NCBI RefSeq assembly: GCF_002005565.1
Contig: NZ_BDJC01000059.1
Location: 1 to 38,951, forward strand
From: Streptomyces sp. JHA26
GTDB lineage: Bacteria; Actinomycetota; Actinomycetes; Streptomycetales; Streptomycetaceae
Direction: 5' to 3'
Length of the DNA stretch: 38,951 nt
Each line of letters begins with the position of its first letter. Within the stretch, counting starts at the first letter, position 1. The notes below the pieces were generated by a model. It searched no databases. It was not told the origin of the DNA and saw only the letters and a program-made list of their open reading frames with translations. The position numbers and the translations under genes were made by a program. Positions 33,370-38,951 of this stretch are shown here, piece by piece.

Positions 33370-34089
33370 ATGTCCGTTTTCGCCAGCCTGGTCGAGCACC
33401 TCGCCGACCTGCTCCAGCCGCTGTTCGGCGCCTCGGCCGCGGCCGCCGCCATCGTCCTGTTCACCGCCCTCGTACGGCTCCTCGTCCACCCCCTGTCGCG
33501 GGCCGCCGCGCGCGGGCAGAAGGCGCGCGCCGAGCTCCAGCCGAGGATCGCCGAGCTGCGGCGCAAGCACGCGAAGAACCCCGAGAAGCTGCAGAAGGCC
33601 GTCCTGGAGCTGCACGCCCGGGAGAAGGTGTCGCCGCTGTCGGGCTGCCTGCCCAGCCTGTTCCAGCTGCCCGCGTTCTTCCTGCTGTACCACCTCTTCT
33701 CCAGCACCTCGATCGGCGGCGAGGCCAACGGCCTGCTGTCCCACCAGCTGTTCGCCGCGCCGCTCGGCGGGCGGTGGGCCGACGCGCTCGGGGACGGCGG
33801 GGTGTTCGGCGGCGCCGGGCTCGTGTACGCGGGGCTGTTCGCCCTCGTCGCCTGCGTCGCCGCCTTCAGCTACCGGCTCACCCGGAGCAGGATGGCCGAC
33901 CGGCCGCTGCTGCCCGCCGCCGGGGACGGGGGAGAGCAGGTGCCCGGGCTGGGCGCGATCACCAAGGTCATGCCGTTCATGTCCTTCTTCACGCTCGTCA
34001 CCGTGGCCGTCGTCCCGCTGGCCGCCGCCCTCTACATCGTCACCAGCACCACCTGGAGCGCCGTCGAACGGGCCGCGCTGTACCGGTGA
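33370..34089 (+). CDS. yidC: YidC/Oxa1 family membrane insertase paralogue
   Basis: 239 aa from ATG 33370 (GGAGGG upstream). Core YidC/Oxa1 features: first TM with basic loop (LVRLLVHPLSRAAARGQKAR), the cytoplasmic hairpin ELQPRIAELRRKHAKNPEKL, then GCLPSLFQLPAFFLLYHLF, and C-terminal TMs (VMPFMSFFTLVTVAVVPLAA). It inserts membrane proteins alone or with Sec. At 239 aa it is a short second-type YidC without the large N-terminal region; the main chromosomal yidC, near rpmH/rnpA, would be elsewhere. Confidence 0.9.
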   Translation: MSVFASLVEHLADLLQPLFGASAAAAAIVLFTALVRLLVHPLSRAAARGQKARAELQPRIAELRRKHAKNPEKLQKAVLELHAREKVSPLSGCLPSLFQLPAFFLLYHLFSSTSIGGEANGLLSHQLFAAPLGGRWADALGDGGVFGGAGLVYAGLFALVACVAAFSYRLTRSRMADRPLLPAAGDGGEQVPGLGAITKVMPFMSFFTLVTVAVVPLAAALYIVTSTTWSAVERAALYR

Positions 34090-34249
34090 GCCGGGCCGCC
34101 GGCCCGTGGCTACGGTCCAGTACGTGAACGGGGTATTGCGGAGTGGAACCCGACCTCGGACGATCGGACGAGTCCTCCGGTGGCTGCGCACTGCCGCAAC
34201 CAGGTCGCACCTCATCGGGCGGGCGCCCGCGAACGAGGAGTTGGGGATC

Positions 34250-35107
34250 ATGAAGCTGCTGCGAGTCGGTACGGCGGGGTCGGAACGGCCCGCGCTGCTC
34301 GACACCGGGGGGACGCTGCGCGACCTGTCGGGCGTGGTGAGCGACATCGACGGCGAGCTGCTCGCCGACGACGCGGCGCTGGACCGGGTACGGGCCGCCG
34401 CCGACGCCGGTGAGCTGCCCGCCCTGGACGCCACGGGGCTGCGCGTCGGACCGCCCGTGGGGCGCATCGGCAAGATCGTGTGCATCGGGCTGAACTACCA
34501 CGACCACGCCCGCGAGACCGGGGCCGAGCCGCCCGCCGAGCCGGTCGTCTTCCTCAAGGCGCCGGACACGGTCGTGGGTCCGGACGACACCGTGCTCGTG
34601 CCGCGCGGCTCCGCCAAGACCGACTGGGAGGTGGAGCTGGCGGTCGTGATCGGCCGTACGGCCCGCTACCTGGACTCGGCCGAGGAGGGGCTCGCGTGCG
34701 TCGCGGGGTACGCCGTCGCGCACGACGTGTCCGAGCGGGAGTTCCAGATCGAGCGGGGCGGGACCTGGGACAAGGGCAAGAACTGCGAGACGTTCAACCC
34801 GCTCGGCCCGTGGCTGGTGACCGCCGACGAGGTGCCCGACCCGCAGCGGCTGTCCCTGCGGCTGTGGGTGAACGGGGAGCTGCAGCAGGACGGGACGACC
34901 GCCGAGCAGATCTTCCCGGTGGGGGAGGTCGTGCGGTACGTCAGCCGGTTCATGGTGCTGCGTCCCGGTGACGTCATCAACACCGGGACGCCGGCGGGGG
35001 TGGCGATGGGCCGACCGGAGCCGAAGCCGTACCTGCGGGCGGGCGACGTGGTCGAGCTGGAGATCGAGGGGCTGGGGCGGCAGCGGCAGGAGCTCAAGGA
35101 CGCGTAG
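34250..35107 (+). CDS. Fumarylacetoacetate hydrolase (FAH) family protein
   Basis: 285 aa from ATG 34250, with GGAG and GGGG upstream. N-terminal ~70 residues form the small domain (MKLLRVGTAGSERPALLD). The FAH fold then follows: IGKIVCIGLNYHDHARETG, VVFLKAPDTVVGPDD, TDWEVELAVVIG with metal-binding Glu residues, VAGYAVAHDVSEREFQ, KNCETFNPLGPWLV, and ends GDVINTGTPAGVAMG. Members act as hydrolases or decarboxylases on beta-diketo acids (FAHD1-like oxaloacetate decarboxylase or ring-cleavage products), with Mg2+. The substrate cannot be told. Single gene followed by a strong terminator. Confidence 0.9.
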   Translation: MKLLRVGTAGSERPALLDTGGTLRDLSGVVSDIDGELLADDAALDRVRAAADAGELPALDATGLRVGPPVGRIGKIVCIGLNYHDHARETGAEPPAEPVVFLKAPDTVVGPDDTVLVPRGSAKTDWEVELAVVIGRTARYLDSAEEGLACVAGYAVAHDVSEREFQIERGGTWDKGKNCETFNPLGPWLVTADEVPDPQRLSLRLWVNGELQQDGTTAEQIFPVGEVVRYVSRFMVLRPGDVINTGTPAGVAMGRPEPKPYLRAGDVVELEIEGLGRQRQELKDA

Positions 35108-35129
35108 GCGCTCCGCTGGGGGCGGGGGA

Positions 35130-35203
35130 CTGCGGTGCGTTGCCGGCCGCGGGTTGTGTGTGGCCGGTCGCGCAGTTCCCCGCGCCCCTTTGGGGCGCGT
35201 TTC
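35130..35203. terminator. Streptomyces-type intergenic repeat with terminator hairpin
   Basis: The segment ends in CGCGCCCC (35181-35188), loop TTT, GGGGCGCG (35192-35199). It is preceded by GGTCGCGCAGTTCCC, wording I remember as recurring between many Streptomyces genes. It lies between convergent FAH and oxidoreductase genes and can terminate both transcripts. Confidence 0.7.
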
Positions 35204-35204
35204 C

Positions 35205-36077
35205 TCACGCCAGTAGTGCGGCGAGCTTGCGCCAGGCGTCCCTCGGGAGGTGCGTCATGTCGTCCTCCACCACCTGGAGGGCCACGTGGTCCGCGCCCGC
35301 GTCGTGGAAGGCGGTGATGCGGGTGCGGATGGTGTCCTCGTCGCCCCAGGCGAAGACCGCGTCGATCAGGCGGTCGCTGCCGCCGCCGGTGACGTCGGCC
35401 TCGGTGAAGCCGAGGTTGAGGAAGTTCTTGGTGTAGTTCGGGAGCTCCAGGTACCGGGCGAGGTAGGCGCGGGCCGTCGCGCGGGCGCGGGACGGGTCGG
35501 CGTCGAGGACGACCTTGAACTCCGGGGCCAGCAGCGCGCCTTCGCCGAGCCGCTCACGGGCCTGCGCGGTGTGCTCGGGGGTGACCAGGTACGGGATCGC
35601 GCCCGCCGCCCGGTCCCGGGACAGGTCCAGCATCTTCGGGCCGAGCGCGGCCAGCACCCGGTGTCCGGGCCGCACCCCGGCCCGGTCCAGCTCGTCGAGG
35701 TAGTCGACCATCTTCGAGTACGGGCGGCTGTAGCCCTCCACGCGCGGGCCGTGGCTCACGCCGAGGCCGAGCACGAAACGGCCGGGGTGGGAGACCTCCA
35801 GCTTCGCGAAGCCCGCCGCCGCCTCGGACGCCTTGTGCTCCCAGATGCTCTGGATGCTGGTGCCGACCACGATCCGCGAGGTCGCCTCGATCAGCGGCGC
35901 GGCGTTCCGGGCGGCGCTGTTGCCGCCGAGCCACAGGGCGCCGTAGCCGAGCTGCTCCAACTCAGCGGTGGCCTCGGCGCGTTCGGCCGCGCCCTCGGGG
36001 TCCTCGGAGCGCAGCTGGACGCTCCAGACGCCGTACCGTCCGACCGATTCCTTCAGGGAAGCCGTCGCCTCGTCCAT
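35205..36077 (-). CDS. F420-dependent LLM-class oxidoreductase
   Basis: 290 aa from ATG 36077 (GGAGGG 10 bases upstream). The bacterial-luciferase-like barrel is evident: RYGVWSVQLR, EQLGYGALWLGGN, RIVVGTSIQSIWEHK, HPGRFVLGLGVSHGP, VLAALGPKMLDLSRDRAAGA and PYLVTPEHTAQAR. The length and the WLGGN and ALGPKML motifs fit the TIGR03620-type family predicted to use F420. It would reduce or oxidise a small organic substrate with F420; the substrate is unknown. Separate from the Gfo/HbpS operon upstream by a hairpin-containing gap. Confidence 0.88.
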   Translation of the reverse strand: MDEATASLKESVGRYGVWSVQLRSEDPEGAAERAEATAELEQLGYGALWLGGNSAARNAAPLIEATSRIVVGTSIQSIWEHKASEAAAGFAKLEVSHPGRFVLGLGVSHGPRVEGYSRPYSKMVDYLDELDRAGVRPGHRVLAALGPKMLDLSRDRAAGAIPYLVTPEHTAQARERLGEGALLAPEFKVVLDADPSRARATARAYLARYLELPNYTKNFLNLGFTEADVTGGGSDRLIDAVFAWGDEDTIRTRITAFHDAGADHVALQVVEDDMTHLPRDAWRKLAALLA

Positions 36078-36091
36078 CGGTTGAGATCCCT

Positions 36092-36150
36092 CCGGTGGGT
36101 ACCGTGATCGTCGTGCGTGTCTGCGCCTGCCAACCACGGGTGCCCACCGG
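36092..36150 (-). terminator. Long inverted repeat between two minus-strand genes
   Basis: Left arm 36092-36106 (CCGGTGGGTACCGTG) pairs with 36135-36150 (CACGGGTGCCCACCGG), with one mismatch/bulge and a 28-base loop. It follows the HbpS-like gene and precedes the oxidoreductase gene, so it may terminate the former or regulate the latter. Confidence 0.45.
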
Positions 36151-36175
36151 TGATTCCCGGGTACGCCCGTCCGGG

Positions 36176-36655
36176 TCACTCGCCCAGGAACCGCTCCAGC
36201 GCCTCCACCACCAGCCGGTGGTCCTCCACCTGCGGCAGCCCCGACACCGTCACCGCGCCGACCACGCCCACGCCCTCCACGGTGACCGGGAAGGAACCGC
36301 CGTGCGCCGCGTAGGTGTCCGGGTCGAGCCGCGAGGAGTCCTCGAACGTCGTGCCCTTGGCCCGGAAACGGGCGCCCACCAGGTACGACGCGGAGCCGTA
36401 CCGCTCCACCACCCGGCGCTTGCGGGCGATCCAGGCGTCGTTGTCGGGGGTCGAGCCGGGCAGGGCCGCGTGGAAGAGCTGCTGGCCGGCCCGGTGGATG
36501 TCGACGGCGACGGGCGCCTGCCGCTCCCGGGCCAGCTCGACCAGGAGCGAGCCCAGCGCCCAGGCGTCGTCGTGGGTGAACCGGCGGAAGACCAGGCGGC
36601 GTTCCTGCGCCTCCAGCTCCTCCACGGTCGGGGCGGGGGCCTGTTCGCGCGTCAC
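36176..36655 (-). CDS. UPF0303/HbpS-GlcG-like protein (heme-degrading domain family)
   Basis: 159 aa from GTG 36655, whose GTGA overlaps the stop of the oxidoreductase gene upstream. It matches the UPF0303 branch of the DUF336/HbpS-like family: LEAQERRLVFRRFTHDDAWA, LGSLLVELARERQAPVAVDI, QQLFHAALPGSTPDNDAWI, RKRRVVERYG, and the end AHGGSFPVTVEGVGVVGAVT, SGLPQVEDHRLVV. HbpS in Streptomyces binds heme; for UPF0303 proteins the ligand is uncertain. Coupled with a Gfo/Idh/MocA gene, a role in small-molecule catabolism is likely. No signal peptide. Confidence 0.88.
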   Translation of the reverse strand: MTREQAPAPTVEELEAQERRLVFRRFTHDDAWALGSLLVELARERQAPVAVDIHRAGQQLFHAALPGSTPDNDAWIARKRRVVERYGSASYLVGARFRAKGTTFEDSSRLDPDTYAAHGGSFPVTVEGVGVVGAVTVSGLPQVEDHRLVVEALERFLGE

Positions 36656-37731
36656 AGGGACACCGCCACCCCGTCGCGGGCCGAACGGCGGGCCGCCTCC
36701 AGGACGTCCAGGGCGGCGGCCGCCTCCAGGGCGTCGACCGGGTTGGGGCCCTGCCCCCGCAGCGCCTTCGCCACGGCCGCGTAGTAGGCGGGGTAGTCGC
36801 CCGGGACGGTCGCCTCCACGCGTCCGCCGCCGGACCTCGGGGACGCCCCGGCGCCCACGTGGCCCCACAGCGACTCGTCCTCCTCGCCCCAGCCGGGGCC
36901 CGGCCGCTTGCCCTCGCGCAGCGCGGCCTCCTGCGGGTCCAGGCCGTGCTTGACGTAGCCCGCCCGCGAGCCCAGCACCCGGAAACGGGGGCCGAGCAGG
37001 GCGGCGGTGGAGGAGACGTACAGGTGCGAGCGGACGCCGTTGGCGTGCGTGAGCGCGAGGAACGTGTCGTCGTCCGCCTCGGCGCCCGCGCGCCGCACGA
37101 CCGACTCGGCGTAGACCTGCGTGACCGGGCCGAACAGGACCAGCGCCTGGTCGACGACGTGGCTGCCGAGGTCGTACAGGAGACCGCCGATCTCCGCCGG
37201 GTCGCCCGACTCGCGCCAGCCGCCCTTGGGCTGCGGCCGCCAGCGCTCGAAGCGGGACTCGAAGCGCCACACGTCGCCCAGCGTGCCCTCGTCCAGCAGC
37301 TTGCGCAGGGTGAGGAAGTCGTTGTCCCAGCGGCGGTTCTGGAAGACGGAGAGCAGCAGGCCGCGCTTGTCGGCCAGGGCCGCCAGCTCGCGCGCCTCGG
37401 CCGCCGTGCCCGCGAGCGGCTTGTCCACGACGACCGGCAGGCCGGCCTCCAGGGCACGCGTGGCGAGCGGCACGTGGGTCTTGTTCGGGGAGGCGACGAC
37501 GATCAGGTCCAGGTCGGCGGCCCGGTCGAACAGCTCGTCGGACGTGGCGACGGTGCGCACGTCCGGGAACTCGTCGCGGGCCTGTCGCTGCCGGTCGGGG
37601 TCCGAGGTGACCACCGTGTCCAGGGTCAGGCCCTCGGTGGCGGCGATCAGCGGGGCGTGGAAGACGGAGCCCGCGAGGCCGTAACCGACGAGACCGACGC
37701 GCAGGGGGGTGCCGGAGGGAGTACCAGTCAT
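36652..37731 (-). CDS. Gfo/Idh/MocA family NAD(P)-dependent oxidoreductase
   Basis: 359 aa from ATG 37731 (GGGGGG directly upstream); the frame is open 12 codons further, into the operator. The Rossmann domain has LRVGLVGYGLAGSVFHAPLI at 9-28 and the family signature DLIVVASPNKTHVPLATRAL, then VVVDKPLAGTAAEA with the catalytic Lys of the EKP-type motif (here DKP). The C-terminal domain shows GGLLYDLGSHVVDQALVLFG. It oxidises or reduces a sugar or polyol derivative. It is the first gene of a two-gene operon, divergent from a ROK regulator across a palindromic operator, so sugar-controlled expression is likely. Confidence 0.92.
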   Translation of the reverse strand: MTGTPSGTPLRVGLVGYGLAGSVFHAPLIAATEGLTLDTVVTSDPDRQRQARDEFPDVRTVATSDELFDRAADLDLIVVASPNKTHVPLATRALEAGLPVVVDKPLAGTAAEARELAALADKRGLLLSVFQNRRWDNDFLTLRKLLDEGTLGDVWRFESRFERWRPQPKGGWRESGDPAEIGGLLYDLGSHVVDQALVLFGPVTQVYAESVVRRAGAEADDDTFLALTHANGVRSHLYVSSTAALLGPRFRVLGSRAGYVKHGLDPQEAALREGKRPGPGWGEEDESLWGHVGAGASPRSGGGRVEATVPGDYPAYYAAVAKALRGQGPNPVDALEAAAALDVLEAARRSARDGVAVSL

Positions 37732-37737
37732 GCCCCC

Positions 37738-37764
37738 CACTTTCGCAACGCTGTTGCCAAAGTG
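37738..37764. promoter_or_regulatory. ROK repressor operator
   Basis: Inverted repeat CACTTTCGCAAC / GTTGCCAAAGTG with a 3-base centre (GCT); 11 of 12 positions pair. It lies 6 bases upstream of the Gfo/Idh start and 23 bases upstream of the ROK start. It is well placed to control both divergent genes. Confidence 0.75.
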
Positions 37765-37787
37765 CAAGCACCGAGGACAATGGGGGC

Positions 37788-38951
37788 GTGAACAGGGCTG
37801 ACGGCGGAGGAACGGACGAGGGTGCGCGCAGGGCCGCGGCGGGCGGCGGCGTGCGGGGCACCGGGGGCGGGGGAGGAGGCGTGCGCGGGGCGGCGGGCAC
37901 GGCGGGCGGGGTGAACCTGCTCGCCCTGCGCAGCCACAACACCGCCCTCGTCCTCGACCTGCTGCGCACCGCCGGGACGGCGGGCATCAGCCGGCTCGAA
38001 CTCGCCGAGCGCACCGGGCTCACCCCGCAGGCGGTCAGCAAGATCACCGCCCGGCTGCGGGCGGAGGGCCTCGCCGCCGAGGCCGGGCGCCGCGCCTCCA
38101 CGGGCGGCAAGCCGCGCACGGTCCTGCGCCTGGTGCCGGAGGCGGGGCACGCGGTGGGCGTGCACCTGGACCGGGACGAGCTGCGGGCCGTGCTGGTCGA
38201 CCTGGAGGGGACGGTCGTGGGGGAGCGGCGGTCCCCGCTGGACCTGGGCGCGGGGGCGCCGGCCGTGCTGGAGGGGGTGGCGCGGACGGCCGGGGAGCTG
38301 GCCGCCGACGTGCTGCGCGTGCCGGACGGCCGCCTCGCCGGCGCACCCACGCTCCTCGGGCTCGGCGTCGCCCTCCCGGGACCCCTCGACCACGTCCACG
38401 GCGTGCTGCACCGGGTCACCGGCTTCCCGGAGTGGGACGGCTTCCCGCTGCGGGACGCGCTGGCCGGGCGCCTCGGCGTGCCGGTCGTCGTCGACAAGGA
38501 CACCAACGCGGCGGCCCTGGGGCTGGCGGCCGGCGGCGAGGGGGAGGGCGGCCGTTCCTTCGCCTACCTGCACCTCGGCACGGGACTGGGCGCCGGCCTC
38601 GTCTTCGGCGGCGGTGTGCACCGGGGGGCCCGGACCGGGGCCGGGGAGTTCGGGCACCAGGTCGTCCAGCTCGACGGGCCGCCCTGCACCTGCGGCGGAC
38701 GCGGCTGCATCGAGGCCCTGTGCCTGGGCGCCGTCGCCCGCGGCGACCTCGCCGAGGCGGCCCGGGTCCTGGGCGCCGGCGCCGCCAACCTCGCCGGGCT
38801 GCTCGACATCGACCTGGTCCTGCTCGGCGGCCGTACCGTCGCCGCCGCGCCCGAGGTGTTCGTCCGGGGGGTCGGCGCCGTCCTCGACGCCCGCGCCCGG
38901 CGCGAGGGCGGGCGCGAGGGCGCCGTACCGGTGCGGATCGCGCCCGGCGGG
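37788..38951 (+). CDS. ROK family transcriptional regulator (C-terminus beyond window)
   Basis: 388 codons from GTG 37788 (GAGGA and GGGGG upstream), open at the window edge. A Gly-rich N-terminal tail (~43 residues) precedes a MarR-like winged helix (LRSHNTALVLDLLRTAG, SRLELAERTGLTPQAVSKIT). The ROK sugar-kinase-like domain follows: GVALPGPLD, VVVDKDTNAAALG, LHLGTGLGAGLVFGGGVHRG and GAGEFGHQVV, then the zinc motif CTCGGRGCIE. Such proteins repress catabolic genes until a sugar or its phosphate binds. Divergent from the Gfo/Idh gene and sharing a 27-bp palindrome with it; autoregulation is likely. The ligand is unknown. Only the last few residues appear to be missing. Confidence 0.92.
   Translation, partial: MNRADGGGTDEGARRAAAGGGVRGTGGGGGGVRGAAGTAGGVNLLALRSHNTALVLDLLRTAGTAGISRLELAERTGLTPQAVSKITARLRAEGLAAEAGRRASTGGKPRTVLRLVPEAGHAVGVHLDRDELRAVLVDLEGTVVGERRSPLDLGAGAPAVLEGVARTAGELAADVLRVPDGRLAGAPTLLGLGVALPGPLDHVHGVLHRVTGFPEWDGFPLRDALAGRLGVPVVVDKDTNAAALGLAAGGEGEGGRSFAYLHLGTGLGAGLVFGGGVHRGARTGAGEFGHQVVQLDGPPCTCGGRGCIEALCLGAVARGDLAEAARVLGAGAANLAGLLDIDLVLLGGRTVAAAPEVFVRGVGAVLDARARREGGREGAVPVRIAPGG

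Noticed and set aside
35205..37457. Minus-strand frame of 750 codons spanning three genes
   Set aside because: Its last part is the true oxidoreductase; the upstream part is shadow of the Gfo/Idh and HbpS-like genes in another frame.

Overview
The window is high-GC DNA with strong third-position G/C bias. It carries families typical of Streptomyces: a conservon-type sensor kinase, a DUF397/Scr1-type regulator pair, DUF6412 next to a YidC paralogue, an F420-dependent LLM-family oxidoreductase, a ROK regulator, and a GC-rich intergenic terminator repeat. It is almost certainly a Streptomyces chromosome, probably arm or accessory territory on the left and in the middle, with ordinary metabolic genes on the right. 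No rRNA, tRNA, CRISPR array or transposase was seen.

Left part (1-9.65 kb): a truncated sensor kinase (minus strand), a cytidine deaminase closely resembling blasticidin-S deaminase, a SAM methyltransferase, then two cell-wall genes (an HTH-TM-double peptidoglycan-binding protein and an L,D-transpeptidase with a strong terminator) and a DUF1737 protein. Next come a RepL-like winged-helix gene preceded by three 14-bp direct repeats, a small-gene pair (DUF6247-like protein plus a frameshifted toxin-like gene), and a regulatory trio: Scr1-type XRE regulator, DUF397 protein and a divergent RsbW-like ATPase.

Centre (9.67-29.05 kb): a composite, probably antiphage, island made of three transcription units. 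(i) A minus-strand operon whose four genes all overlap by 4 bp: a 1588-aa protein joining an HSP90/sacsin-type GHKL ATPase to an SF2 helicase, a UvrD/Rep-type SF1 helicase, DrmA and DrmB (DUF1998). (ii) A divergent plus-strand operon: an HTH fused to a second GHKL ATPase, a 331-aa protein of unknown family, and a DUF6339-like protein. (iii) A convergent minus-strand operon: vsr and two C5-cytosine methyltransferase homologues whose catalytic motifs are altered in complementary ways. DrmA and DrmB are the core of DISARM, but the usual DrmC, DrmD and DrmE partners are absent. The ATPases, the SF1 helicase and the methyltransferase pair therefore look like a DISARM-related system of different composition. 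This is the most interesting part of the window.

Right part (29.1-38.95 kb): a GNAT acetyltransferase, an uncharacterised 217-aa protein, SRPBCC, SEC-C, DUF3592, DUF6412 and YidC proteins, an FAH-family hydrolase, an F420 oxidoreductase, and a Gfo/Idh/MocA oxidoreductase translationally coupled to a UPF0303/HbpS-like protein. A truncated ROK repressor is divergent from the Gfo/Idh gene across a near-perfect 27-bp operator.

All functions are deduced by reading motifs and family resemblance; no database search was run.
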